Of a stretch of 64,000 nt of DNA, positions 11,139 to 22,768 are shown piece by piece (position 1 is the first letter of the stretch; every line of letters begins with the position of its first letter). The notes beneath the pieces were generated by a model. It saw nothing but the letters and a program-made list of their open reading frames with translations. It was not told the origin of the DNA and did not search any database. Source of the DNA: Paramarasmius palmivorus (Eukaryota; Basidiomycota; Agaricomycetes; Agaricales; Marasmiaceae). The DNA lies in the NCBI GenBank assembly GCA_037176845.1, contig JAYKXP010000105.1, positions 108,322 through 172,321 on the forward strand, written 5' to 3'. A program made the position numbers and the translations under genes.

Positions 11139-13299
11139 TGAGCTGTCGTCGCTCCAGGCTGAATCCGCAGGCCTACACGAGGCGGTTGTCAGTCCGGCAT
11201 GTTCCTTTCATGCTTATCGTCCGCGGCTACCAAGTCCAGTCACTAAATCCGAGATCTAATTCTGATTTCTGTGAATAGATATGTTCATGTCAATTTGTGC
11301 CAATTATAATGTTGTAAAAACAGGAACATATACCTGTACAACACCTTCTCGAAGACTGGTATAGGGTAAAAAGGTCCCGAAAAAATCGAAAGTCTGTGAA
11401 AGTCTCTGTGAGATCGTGATACTGATATGATGTCGCTGGTAGAAGACCGCCGATGAGATAGACCCTTCTAGCTAGTGACTTCAGTGGAGGAGGTGCTGAA
11501 TGTGGCGCCTTCAAAGCATAGACCCACCACGGAAAACAAAAGGATCATGCGATATGGCCCAAAAAGGTGATACAGAACCAGGCTTGCAGGTTGAACGTTC
11601 AAGCTGAAAGGTGACTTGGATGACCAATTTTAGGTCAGGTTCTCAATTGAACGGCGTACCTGCACTGAGATTGAGCCGCATTCGTGGGCCCACCAACTCA
11701 GCATCGGAAATTTTCGCCAAAAATTCAGCCGGCAGCTGGGGAACCTAAGCGCCTGTTAAGCGCCTTGCTCAGAAAGGCACACTCTCCTTCAATCGACTGT
11801 GCAGGTATCAACCCCGCAGATAAACTCGCGAAACGTTCGGTGCCAACAGAAAGGCTATCTAGGTTGCTTGTCCGATGGGTCCGATAAAGGATCCGCGGGA
11901 ATTGCGGTGTAGGAGAAAGCCGGCTTTCATATCACATTCATAGCAATATCTAGACTCGTTTACCGTTCAGCATCACGGTATAGGATCAAAAACTAATGCT
12001 TGCCTGCGTCAAGTAATGCGGAGAAGGCTCAGGCAGCGAAGCTCGCGGTTCCGAACAACTGTGATCCACCGAAATTGTTCACCCAGGCTGTAGGCATGTG
12101 GTTGCCCACGACGACGACAGCGTTGGGAAATCAGGTGCAAGGTGCATTGCGGCGGACGGCATGCGGAGCAAAGCAGGACCTGTATCAGTCTGGCATCTAC
12201 GCCTCCGAGGTAGCGTGTCACGGCCATACGTGCAACCCATGGCGAAAATGGCTCTAAAAGAGGCCAATGTAGGAGAAATGCACGGAGGCTCTGGTAGATG
12301 ACGCAACTCTTGCCTGTTTCTGGTCGGTTTCGTGAAACTTTGTACGCTGGTACTTGTGGAAACCTTCATCCCGGATGAAGTTAATATCGCTGCAAGTATG
12401 GGAACAGAAGTAGTTCGAAGAGTAACACGGTATTCGCGGAAAGCCCACTAAAGGATATTAGACACCACTGCAGAGGAATCAAGAAGTCTGATCAGCTGTC
12501 GAGCCTCCTGGTAGAACCAATGACTCCATACCTGACAAGGCTCGCCCAAAGTCCTATTCAAATACTCTTCGCACACCAAACTTTGTAACGATTCACAATT
12601 ACACCTTGGCAAGACCTGGACTTTGGCGATCTTCACGCTTCAACGTCATTCAAGGCTACACGAGCACTGACGTCGATGATTGATATTGAGTACTTGAGTC
12701 TTGACCGTGGTTCGAAACTTCGGATTCCCAGGATTTTGTATATTCGTGTAGATTGGGGTCGCTTGCCTGTCAGCATGATGTGAAACGTTGAGATAAGTAG
12801 TGTATTGAGCTAGAGGCTGATATGAGGTATTAGAGATCGGAAGATAGGTGAGATGGTGGTGGTAAGACGGGAACAAGGAAGCGACGATCACGACTGCTTT
12901 CCGAGTCCGACAAATTTGCCTTCGTCTTACGCAACCATGTCTTGGCCTGCAAATGGTGCCTGTTACTAGTGGCGTTCAGAACTTCAAAAACTTCGTTATA
13001 CAGCTTAAACTGGCAGCTATCTAACACAGAGCTCAAGAATTCAGCGTTCTGACAAGTGGAAAAGACTTGGCCCAATTTGATAGTCCTTACCATCGCCTAT
13101 AGGCTACATTGTTTCGATGGTAACCTCACAGAGCGCTCACACCTGTTATTTGGATCATGGGGCCATGCAGTAGAAGTTTACGATATATGATTGCTACATG
13201 AAATAAACGACACCACGATAAGCAACATGTTTTCCACCGTTGGTACAAAAGTTTGGCCTGAACCGCAAGACGAAAAGCATCGGCAGTCAAGTTCGCGTA
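11139..13299. other. Intergenic, no supported gene
   Basis: Two kilobases with only short frames on both strands. The 12448-12636 minus frame contains CNCESLQSLVC but not the CFEM cysteine spacing. Nothing here has matching splice sites or a known domain. The right edge shares diverged sequence with the 3' flanks of the neighbouring CFEM genes. Confidence 0.5.
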
Positions 13300-13304
13300 G
13301 AGCA

Positions 13305-13554
13305 CCACAATGACTGCGAAGAAGGCTGAATCCCATTTTCTGGTCGGCAGCAGAGCAACCTCCGCGGATGCACTGGCTGCCTTGAATTCCGGATGCCGCA
13401 GAGCTGTAGATACAAGCCTAAATGTGCACATACACAGATCCGCACCCAGCTGAAGTGGGAGCTTCCTGTCCGCACTTCATGACATGAGGTACCCGTACAC
13501 CTTCGACAGCGGCCACAGGATCAAGGTGAAGAAGACGAAGAGCTTGGCCAACAT
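13305..13554 (-). pseudogene. Decayed CFEM-type secreted protein gene
   Basis: Paralogue of the CFEM genes at 14.5 and 16.1 kb. It starts MLAKLFVFFTLI, like MLAKVFAIFTLV of the 14.5 kb gene, but a one-base shift after about 12 codons takes the frame to a stop. The homologous continuation (VAAVEGVRVPHVMKCGQEA, then SAGCGS) lies in the next frame. The second exon is readable as CIYSSAASGIQGSQCI and GGCSAADQKMGFSLL. The first CFEM cysteine (PDC in the paralogue) is replaced, and the usual CxC pair is reduced to C-I-Y. A frameshift plus two lost cysteines of a disulfide-defined fold argue for a pseudogene rather than a sequencing slip alone. Confidence 0.65.
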
Positions 13555-14506
13555 GAAGATTAGGGTCCAAAGACGGCGAACCGAGGGGGATGGATTCGAT
13601 TCTTTGGGGTTCAAAACCATGCTGAGAGCGGCGTATAGCGGTGCAATCTTCAAATGTTCTTGTTTCCGGTTTGGCAAGTATCTGGACGAAGTGGAAGTCG
13701 TGGGTGACGATCCAGTCCACTTGAAGATCGGAGACTTGTTTTATTGGCGAAAATGAACACGGAGCCAAGGGCTTGAGACGATGATTTGGTGATCTGACAT
13801 GTGGCATGAGTCGATAGACGGGGGCCCTGTTTTAGTTCTGAGTTGTTGCACATCGCCCAAGGGCCGTAAAGAATGACGAGCGTGAGCACTGAGATTCATG
13901 ATTCCGACAAAGAAGTTGACCCATGAAAGGCTTAACCAGAGCCCTTGTCGACATCCAACAGCTCTCCTCGATCATCATCTCCAAATTCCTCCAGTAGCTT
14001 CCGAATTAGTGAAGACATAAACAACGTGGTCAGAGAGATAGACGGCAATGAGAGCACACCTGTAAGTAGTGGTGGTAGCGACTGTCCGATTCCCAATGTG
14101 TGCCATGCAGCTGGGTGATAATTTGAAACGTATGCGATGATCCTGTTGCCAACTCCGATGCAGGATAACAGTTATTTAGAGAAATATGGACAGAAGAGGG
14201 GATGTACTGAGGGTTGCCGACAAGTTGCCGAAGGATTATGGAGGCCGTCACTGGTGAGGGCGGACGCGCGGAAGGTCTATGGAGGATGATTAATTCGGAT
14301 CAGGTAAATTTTTAACAAGGCTCGTGACGACAAAACGACTGGCTGCAGTTTCGATGGCATTGGCAACTTCACGAGTGTTCTGGGCGGAATAAAAGTTTAC
14401 AATATATATGGTTACGGTACGAAGAACAAGTGATACTACGACAACTAACATCCAAGTAACACCTTTCCACCATTGGTACAGTCACGGTGAAGTTCAACAT
14501 TCAACC

Positions 14507-14880
14507 TTAGTCTGAAGACGAATAGCATCAGTAATCATGTCCACATAAAGCGCTCGAATGACTTACTGTCACAGTAAGTGTGAAGAAGATTGAATCCCGT
14601 TTTCTGGTCGGCGGGAGAGCAACTCCGCTGGATGCATTGGCCACCATAATTTTTGAATGCCTGAGAGCTGCAGACGCAGTTGTGGTTGTAGCTGAGTAAC
14701 ACGAGACGTGAGCTGGACGAGCAATGGCAAGAATAAAACGTGTACACACAAGGACCCGCATCCAGCTGAGGAGGCAGCTTCAGTACCGCAATCCCAGACG
14801 CAATCGGGTATGCCTGGAAAGTCGACATTGGCAGCGACGGCTGCAACAAGAGTGAAGATGGCGAAGACCTTTGCCAACAT
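14507..14880 (-). CDS. CFEM-type small secreted cysteine-rich protein (copy 1)
   Basis: Three exons encode about 90 residues: a signal peptide (MLAKVFAIFTLVAAVAA) followed by eight cysteines in CFEM order, PDCVWDC, AGCGS, then after an intron HNCVCSSQAFKNYGGQC, RSCSPADQ and HTYC. The second intron (GTAAGT donor, CGTCTTCAG acceptor) leaves only CDN before the stop at 14507. CFEM domains are fungal extracellular or wall-anchored modules, known in some species to bind haem or to act at host surfaces. No GPI signal is visible, so a free secreted protein is likely. The residue three before the CxC pair, normally the haem-ligating Asp, reads Asn here. Flanking DNA is shared with the 13.3 and 16.1 kb copies. 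Confidence 0.72.
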
Positions 14881-15051
14881 GATCGATATAAGAGATTAGA
14901 TGCGGGATCCAAAGACGATGGATTGAGGAGAATGAACTCAAATCCTTAGGCTTTTAAACGAAGCTGAGTGTCGTTTAAGGGCATGTGCATCGAAAAAGCT
15001 CGAACTTTTCGTGTTTCCGGTTTGGCAAGACAATATCCAGACGTAGCCAAG

Positions 15052-15719
15052 TCATAAGTTCCAGTCCAGGATTTCCGGTGTGGTACGACTTTTCAAAAAG
15101 ATGAGAGTGGAGATGGGTGAGAAAGAAGAGGGTGGTAGTCTTGACGTAGAAAGGATTCCGGTCGAAGAAAGAACCTTGGTGAACGATGCGCTGTGAAAGC
15201 TCCGACCGGCCAGGAAGACTGGATTATGGGGTCAATACGGCCTTCGTCGACATGTTTAGCAAAATGCCTTCCCAGAAAGACAGTTTCGTACCTTTCAGCG
15301 AAATCCATAGACTTCTACGCTCTTCCCTGTCTCCACAACCGAAGTAAGACAGAACGGATATCCAAAGTTGATCCAAAGACCCGACTTCGGCGACTCCTTG
15401 AAGCGAAAAGAACCCCAATCAATTGACTTTGTCTAGCAACAACGGTGCGACCTGTATCTTTCCACCGCCATTTTTTGCTGTCGTAGCAGCCTAGAGTTCT
15501 TCGGAGCAAGTTCCACTCTGGCAGCCCAGGAGATCCCATGGACTTCCAATCCGCGAAGCCCAGCCATCGGATTCGGACGTGAACGGTCTTTTTCAGGGCT
15601 TTCAAGCTACAGTCCGACATGTTGCTGACGAGATTAACGGAGCCATAACGCTGGGCAAAGCGGATACGGTTGAGACTGCCATAGAAAGCGATGGTGGGGA
15701 AGCACAAGGACAATGTCAC
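15052..15719 (-). pseudogene. Unrecognised duplicated gene, copy B (partner of CFEM copy 1)
   Basis: The open frame from 15719 has no known domain but contains a Trp-rich stretch (IRWLGFADWKSMGSPGLPEW). Downstream, the frames RYETVFLGRHFAKHVDEG and VFLAGRSFHSASFTKVLSST can be aligned with ELVDQD and VFLAGRNFLNACFADVLFGT of copy A at 16.6-17.5 kb, so the two loci are paralogues. A frame change between DEGRIDP and VFLAGRS, near 15225, has no clear intron and suggests decay. It sits immediately upstream of, and on the same strand as, the 14.5 kb CFEM gene, the same arrangement as copy A with the 16.1 kb CFEM gene. Function unknown. Confidence 0.4.
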
Positions 15720-16088
15720 CCAAAACTCCCACGCAAGATATTCTGTACATATCCTCCTCCAAAGTTGCTAGACAACGAACCCACCACAATCAAATTGATT
15801 TTGACCGTTTAGGATTGAAGAATGTTACAGTCTTGATATACGAGAAAGTTTACGATTTCAGTATGGGAAAGAGAAAGGTGTACTCTAGAGTGTATTGTAC
15901 AACGTACCACGAGAATGACATCGAAGGCACTTTACTTCATACAGACGTACAAAATCAGACAAAACGATGCAACATGTTTTATGATTTTCGACAAGAGCAA
16001 ACAGGTAATACTAGTACAACGAGAGGCGCAGGATCATGAAGCGTCCAAGTTCGCGGACGACGGGCCTGGGGATGAAACCAGTTCAGCA

Positions 16089-16450
16089 TCAGTCTAGAAA
16101 CGAAGAAGAATAGTATGTATCAGCGAGATTTCATGCCAGTGGAACCATTCGAACGACTTACCACAGAGCTCGTGGAACATCGCAGCTCCAGCACGCTGGT
16201 CATCGGGAGAGCACCTATCCGCAAGGCATTGCTCGCCCTCCGTCTTGAATCTATCAGAGGCGCAAACGCAGACCCTATCATACCTGTGCTGGACGTCAGC
16301 AAAAAAAGACATTTTGAACAGCATGAAGTGCACATACACGGAACTGCAACCAGAATCCCTGGCAGCTTGGTTGCCGCAGTCGAAAACGCAGGACTGAGCG
16401 TTGGCGACGGTAACAAACGCGGCGAAGAGGGCGATGTACTTGGCGAACAT
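16089..16450 (-). CDS. CFEM-type small secreted cysteine-rich protein (copy 2)
   Basis: Three exons starting at MFAKYIALFAAFVTVANAQ, a typical signal peptide. The eight CFEM cysteines follow as SCVFDC, SGCSS, intron, then VCVCASDRF, GEQC, DRCSPDDQ and HELC. The final intron (GTAAGT donor, GTTTCTAG acceptor) adds one Asp before the stop at 16089, the same gene structure as copy 1. The motif YDRVCVC keeps the Asp three residues before the CxC pair, the position that contacts haem iron in characterised CFEM proteins. Probably secreted and possibly involved in haem or iron binding or surface interaction. That role is inferred from the family. Confidence 0.78.
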
Positions 16451-16615
16451 AGTAGATAGATGAGCAAAATTGAAATTCGACTGCAAGGTTCAAAGAGCGA
16501 TGAGCTGAAGAGACGGTTTGCAGCTCCTTGGCTTTTAAAGTAAACGGAGGTGTCTGTAATCTTTGGCAACGGCTGAAGCTGAGACGAGTAACAAGCACCA
16601 CCGGCCTGTCTAGCC

Positions 16616-17552
16616 TTAGCAAAGAGAGGCACGGCTGAATTCATCGTTTCCATCTAGAGCACGATATCCACGCGTGGCGAAGTTATGGGCTCCACAGTGC
16701 CTTTGAGATTCAAGGCAGGCGTAAAACTCTTTTTGAAAGTGACAAGCGGTCAGAACGAGGAGGCGAGGAGAATTTGCAGTGTAGGGCGTTCCAGTTCCGA
16801 AGAGAACATCGGCGAAGCATGCATTGAGGAAGTTCCGACCTGCTAGGAAGACTGAATCAGGGAGTGGTGGAGTAACGTTGCTGTCTTGGTCGACAAGTTC
16901 AGCTAAACGCTTACCTCAAAAAATAGACAGGTACCTGACATCGAGCGTACCCTAACGACTTGTGACTCCTCCTTTGTCCTTCTCAAACGGAAACAAAGAC
17001 GAGCCGATAGCGAGAAGACCTGCTGTGCACAAGAAAACGTCAACAATTAGCGACCTGGAGAGCTGAATGACCAGAATAATGTGCTCACTGTATCGGAAAT
17101 TCCTCTCAAAGATGTATCCATTGCGCCGTTGCGATTCTCGTCGCTTTAGCATTCCGGTGTTCTTGCATCCGCCCCCAATCTCGTGACTTCGGATTCCCGA
17201 GGCCTTCGGTTCGCCAATCCAGAGTCCAGAAGGTAAAGTTCCATTGAAAATTGTCGAGCTCAAACTCGAAGCTTGAGGCCTTGAGGCCTTGAGGCTTTGG
17301 AACGATACTCTGAAGCAGACGGGGGAGTCACTACGCAGTGATGGTGAAATAAAATCAAAGGACAAGCGGAGAACGCGGAGTCACGACGAGCTGAAAATTT
17401 CCCACGCGATCGTCTTTGCTCTCTTTGTCTATCCCGTCAAGGACTTTGATTTCTGTTGATTTCCCGCCTGATGGTATGTCAAGTGCAAGTACAAACAAGC
17501 CCAGATACTGCAAAAACCAAGTGGAAAAGCTCACCGGAACGAGGTATCTCAC
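16616..17552 (-). CDS. Unrecognised duplicated gene, copy A (partner of CFEM copy 2)
   Basis: Several exon-sized open stretches lie head to tail on the minus strand: MRYLVPVSF...DIPSGGKSTEIKVLDG at 17552-17365, FELDNFQWNFTFWTLDWR around 17260-17200, a segment with GLLAIGSSLFPFEKDKGG after a GTGAGC...TGCACAG intron (about 17090-17023), and a long terminal stretch from LAELVDQD through VFLAGRNF to a stop at 16616. The last stretch has no start codon of its own, so it must be an internal or terminal exon. No family is recognised. A stop just before KRLAELVD near 16910 may be a real lesion or an unmapped intron. Paralogous to copy B. Confidence 0.4.
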
Positions 17553-17973
17553 TGACAGTGATAAACATCCTCTGAATGGGAAACGTGTGTCTGACTGCTC
17601 CCGGGCCTTTTATCTCATCTGACAATTTGGCTGTCCATCTTGGAGCAGCCGAAGGTGTTCAGGTTGAACTATTCGAAGAAAACGCGCGCGCCCTGACTGG
17701 CTATTGGCCCAGCTTGACATGAATTCTAACATGAGCTTCATGATCTTTCTGGCAGGCTTTTGGTCCTTCAAAAGGATTTATGAACATTGCTCCACTCACG
17801 ACCTCGCAACGCGCCTGGCTTCTCCCGCGGAATGACGCACAACAAGTGTTCATACCGTTGCTCAAGCAGCTCTCAGTGACGCATAAAGACCCCGTCTCAG
17901 GCTCTTTCAACCGAAGAATTTAGGCATCTATCTTACTCTACAGTCAAATCAGATTCTCCGAGCTGCCTTCACG

Positions 17974-18345
17974 ATGCTGGCTAAACTCATTGCTCTCACA
18001 TCTCTCTGGGTCATTGCGACTCACGGTCAGAAAATTCCTGATTGCGTCCTGCAGTGCGCTTCAAATGCTTTACCAGCCGGTGGTTGCACGTCGATGTATG
18101 TTCCCAACTCAATTATTCTCATTGTATTCCACACTTACTCATACTTTGCACCGTCTAGCGCTGACTTGAACTGTGTCTGCAGATCCGATGCCTACCAAAA
18201 AGTATACGAGCAGTGTCTTGGAGAGGACTGTACCCCTGAAGACCAACAAGCGGGTGCTGATTTAATCCAACACATGTGTAGTGAGTTCTGCGTTATGACC
18301 TGTCAGTGGTCACACCCTAACTTGAGCTCTGAAGCGGTTAATTGA
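17974..18345 (+). CDS. CFEM-type small secreted cysteine-rich protein (copy 3)
   Basis: Opposite orientation to the other family members. MLAKLIALTSLWVIATHGQ is a signal peptide. The eight cysteines follow as PDCVLQC, GGCTS, intron (GTATGT...GTCTAG), then ADLNCVCRSDAYQK, YEQC, EDCTPEDQ and QHMC. A last intron (GTGAGT donor, CTCTGAAG acceptor) leaves a three-residue tail before the stop at 18345. The Asp three residues before CVC is present (DLNC), matching the haem-coordinating Asp of characterised CFEM domains. It converges on the 3' end of the NEO1 gene with about 120 bases between stops. Confidence 0.8.
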   Translation: MLAKLIALTSLWVIATHGQKIPDCVLQCASNALPAGGCTSMYVPNSIILIVFHTYSYFAPSSADLNCVCRSDAYQKVYEQCLGEDCTPEDQQAGADLIQHMCSEFCVMTCQWSHPNLSSEAVN

Positions 18346-18468
18346 CCATCTCTGCACGGGCTTGCATGTTGCTTTGTATTCGCGTGTTCCAAATGGGGGT
18401 TCGCACTCATTCCACAATAATTAATCGAATAAAACAGCATTCCATATCCAACACTTCTAAGCCTACGC

Positions 18469-21400
18469 TCAAGATAACTTGCTGCTGGCCGCCGGTGCAA
18501 CCCTGCTCCTCACAAGCTTCACGATCCATAGCGGCAGCGCACTAATGGCTACTATGACAGCCACTTTCCATGCAAAGCCCCATGTAAAGACAAAGTTTAG
18601 GTCTATAGATAGTTAGCACTGGGAGCAGCGACGACAACAACGAGAGGCTCACCAAAGTACTCTGGCAGGAACGCTATACTGATAACGTATAAGCACAGTG
18701 TGGCGATTTCGGATATGACCATGTATATATGCCTTAAGGGGTTTCATATCAGCCAGGCCACAGAACACAAGAACGCAAGATGGCCGTACCATGTCGTGAT
18801 ACCCAATGCGACCATAATCAACTCATTCAGAACGAGCGCCGTGAACGATATCGACACTATATGCAAGAACTCGGTTTCGAACAACACGAGCGACATGATC
18901 ATAATCGCAGAGCCTATAACACAGTCAAATCCTGTCTCAATGTTTGAAGAACCAGCGGAACACACCTTGATAAACACTGATCATCAACCACTCAAAGAAT
19001 GTCTTGTAGCTCAACGCTCTCCCCTTCGTCAATTCCTTATATAGCTCCGGATACACCAGCGCCACCTCTACACTCACATCCCGATCCCAAACCAAGCTAA
19101 ACACTGGAGCCATAGTATATACTGTCGCATAGCCAGCCAACAGCCACCCTTGATATAACGCAATGGGCGCAAAGTAGAAGATGGACGAAAAGACAGCTTG
19201 CATGATCGAAATGATAAGACCACGGTGTATGACGAACTGTGCGAGGTTTGCTGAACGTCGGTAAGAGTTTCGGCCGTGCCATAGGAGGAGTTTGCTTAGG
19301 TGGTGGAAGTGGGTAAGGGAGAAGTCGGCTGCGAGAGAAGCTTGTTTGCCTTCTTTGCCGACGATACCAACACCTGAAAGCACCTCTCAGCTCGTGACTG
19401 GAGTAGCAGAAGATAGAATACACATACCAACGTCAGCTGCCTGAATCATACTAACGTCATTACCTCCGTCGCCGATACAGCATACTCTCTTCCTTCCCTT
19501 GGTATGCTTCCTAATCAACCTCGCAACATCAGCTTTCTGCGTTGGCGAGCACCGACACGCTACAACCGCACTAAGCTTCGTCGCAATCTCAATGAACTCA
19601 TTCTTGAAAAGCGTCAAGCAAAGCTGTAACGACTCCCCATCAATGACCAGGCAACAATCCAGCTTGCTCTGAAGGAACTCCAACTCGTGTCTGACTTCCT
19701 CGCCTGTTTTCACTATCAATGTGGAGTTAGCTTGGGGTGTCCAGCAATAAAGAAGAGGGGAGACTCACACTTGGTCACCTCATGGATATACTGCCCCCTG
19801 GCCACCAACTTCGTGGAAATCGCAATACACCTCGCCGTCTCCACCTTATCCCCCGTCAACATCCAAATCTTGACACCAGCATTCCGCAGCAACTCCAACG
19901 TGCCCTTGACGTCTTCCTGCAGCTTGTCCTCCACACCCGTTAACCCCAACAACTCCAAATCATGCTCGAGGTACTCGGCCACCACACGAGCCATAGATTC
20001 ATTTCTCGACCCATCAGTCTGTATAGAGGCCTGATGATGCGCAGCCTTGAATTCCTCATACAGCTGCGCAGAAAGCCGTTTACGAGCAACAACGAGCGTA
20101 CGCAAACCTTCTCTGGCCATATTACCACATTCCTCTTCAAGCCAGTCGTTACGCTGCACGATCTTGGCCATAACGACGTCTGCGCCTTTTTGTAGGAATT
20201 GTATTTCACCAGAGGAAGCCTCGCGGACGATGATACCCATTCGTTTGGACTCTGAGGTGAAGGGGAAGATGTCGAGAATTTCGTAGTGTAAAGTAGCTTC
20301 GGTTGGTGTGGAGAGCGTGAGGGAGGTACGGTCCCGGAAAGTAAGGGTAAGTCCGACGGATTGGGTCCATTGGACAATGGCGACTTCGTCTGGGGAAGAA
20401 GCTTGGTAGGTTACACTGCCGTCGTCGTTTGTTACCGGGGTCACCTATGAATCAAAATTGAATGGTTAGGCCAAGGAAGAACAAACATTACTTACGTTGT
20501 GGCATAGAGCGAGACTGAGGACCACGTCTCTGACACGGGAAGACATGTCTCGACGACCTCTTCCTCCGGGTGCCGCGCCGCCAGGCATAGACATGGATTG
20601 GTTCTTGTGGTGACCTGCGAGGGATGTAAGTAAGTGTTAAAGTATGTGTTGGTGCACGCACTATTAGATCCAAGACCAAAAGCTATCCCTAGTTGCCTCT
20701 TGATCTCATCCATGGAATCATATCCATAGCTCATCGTACCCATATGTAGTCTCCTCATTTCCATCTCTGAGCCGGAGTAAGCAAGCCTTATCGTGTATCT
20801 AGACAGGAGGATTACTCACCGTTCTGCGTGAGGGTTCCTGTCTTATCACTCAGGAGGTACTCTATCCTTCCAAGTTCCTCGGGCAATGTAGAAGTCCTGA
20901 CGATAGTATCTGGTATCTCGGGATCATTCATGATGCCTTGAGCGTATACGGTTTTACCCATATCTAGGTTGACACGTAGACTGGGATCGTGTAAGCCTTC
21001 ATCTTGATTGTAGAATGCCAAGAGTAAACACACCTTATAGGGATGATACTCGAGAACAAAATCAAGAACCTGAACACGTAGATGTACCACAGCCCACGGA
21101 ACCCATTGAGGGCAACAAGAACGAGCGACAGAGCGAACGTTACGGCGCAAAGGATCTACATCATAATCAGCATTTTATCCTAACACTAGTAGGACAATCA
21201 TCATACCTTGGCCAGATTGTTAATCTCCAAATCCAACAAACCAACCTTCGTCTCCGGATGACTCGTGTTCATAACCGCTCTGGTCTCTGGACCCGTATAC
21301 ACCACCAACCCAACCGCCGATCCTGCAGCCAGTACCGTATTCGCCCAAAGAACATTTTCTGCCGTCAACGGCGACACTGTCGGTATGTTCTGCATCGGTA

Positions 21401-22543
21401 TACTCTGCGCATTCGGGTTTGTCGGAGACGTCATGGGAGTGTTCAATGTAAATGTCCCAATAAAGTTATGAATATCCTTTGTCGGTGCATCAGCGTATAT
21501 CTCCGCGTCTAGTCGTACGAGGTCTGCTTCGTCGAGTTTTTGCGTTTCTGGAACAGCTACGCGAAGCTTCCAGTCAGTTTCTCCGTCAAGTTGGTCGGTA
21601 CGGATGAAGCATGTTCCTGACGAGTCTGAGGTTTTTAGGAGGACGAGATCGGCGGGTAGGCGCTGGTTCTTCTCGAGGCGAATAAGGTGGCCAACACGTA
21701 AGGAGGAAGAAGGGACAGCGCGTGTGTTGGCGTGGGTATCAAGATAAGAGTCGTTAAGGAGAGAAGATTCAGAGTGTTGGTTGTGGTTGTTCGGGGTGTT
21801 GGATGACGATGATGACGGTGGTTCAAGGACGAGGTATTTCTGAGAATTGGCCTCTCGATCTCGGAGGTAACGTTTATAGTCGTCGTAGGCTTCCTTGCCC
21901 ATGGTGACGAAGAGCACAAAGGCTAAAGGAGCGATGTAGGTTGCGATGAAACCTATGAACGAGTTTATCGTCAGATAATGAAAACATTTGGCAGAGAGAA
22001 CGCACCAATCTTCAACGCGGGTACAAACTGTGATAATGCCACTAGTAAAAAGTACAGGTTGAAGAAAAACTTGAACTGTTCGTAGAATACGATGGGTAGA
22101 AACGTGAATGCATTGTACTTTTGATTCCGGACGATATTGGGAGGGTATCTTGACTGGAATTTCTCTGTAGGTCGGAAAGGAATCGTTCGAGATTTATCTT
22201 TCTGTTTCTTTCCAGTAACTCTGAGGACCTATACCAAAAGAATGAGCAAATCTACTTGGCTATGAATGAAAAGACGTACCGAAGATGTTGGTTCAGGTTC
22301 AGGCTCAGGTACCTGCTCTCTCTCCTCTTCTGCTAATAGCCCAGCTTCTTCGTCTGCCTCAGGATCGTCTACATATCTCTCAACCCTCTTCCCAAACATA
22401 CCCCTCCGAGATGTAGAAGCAACAGCTGCCCGTGTTGCTGCTGCCCGCGCCGAGTTCATGTTGGTACCGCCAGCTTCGGTGTCTGGGTCGGGGATAGGTT
22501 GATATTTGTTGCGTCGTATCGAGCGCAATGGGATATCTGGCAT
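18469..22543 (-). CDS. NEO1: P4-type ATPase, Neo1/ATP9-like phospholipid flippase
   Basis: Large multi-exon membrane ATPase that flips phospholipids to the cytosolic leaflet in Golgi and endosomes. The start [20 protein letters not shown] precedes an acidic disordered N-terminus. Visible blocks include [20 protein letters not shown] (first helices), [17 protein letters not shown] (the Neo1-type actuator loop), the phosphorylation motif [16 protein letters not shown] (about 20847, with an intron inside), [30 protein letters not shown] and [16 protein letters not shown] (hinge). The C-terminal membrane region ends with two well-defined introns and [20 protein letters not shown], then SKLS at the stop. 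All blocks remain in frame across introns, so the gene looks intact. Its upstream region holds a U6 snRNA gene. Confidence 0.92.
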
Positions 22544-22710
22544 AGACTGTGTAGTGTGAGAGAGGTGTGCGTGGTCCGCAGTGCGGACACTGTAGACGAT
22601 GACGGTGAATGTCAAGTTCTAAATAGGCATCAACATCCTTGACGCCCAGCATTGTAACCAGAGAGAAAAAATAAAATAAATATTGAGACCCGTAGGTCTA
22701 CCACTCCGGA

Positions 22711-22737
22711 AAAGCGTGTCATCCTTGTGCAGGGGCC

Positions 22738-22768
<31 letters not shown>

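Noticed and set aside
12448..12636. Minus-strand frame with CNCESLQSLVC as another CFEM copy
   Set aside because: The cysteine spacing does not fit CFEM, there is no signal peptide, and flanking DNA does not align with the CFEM units.
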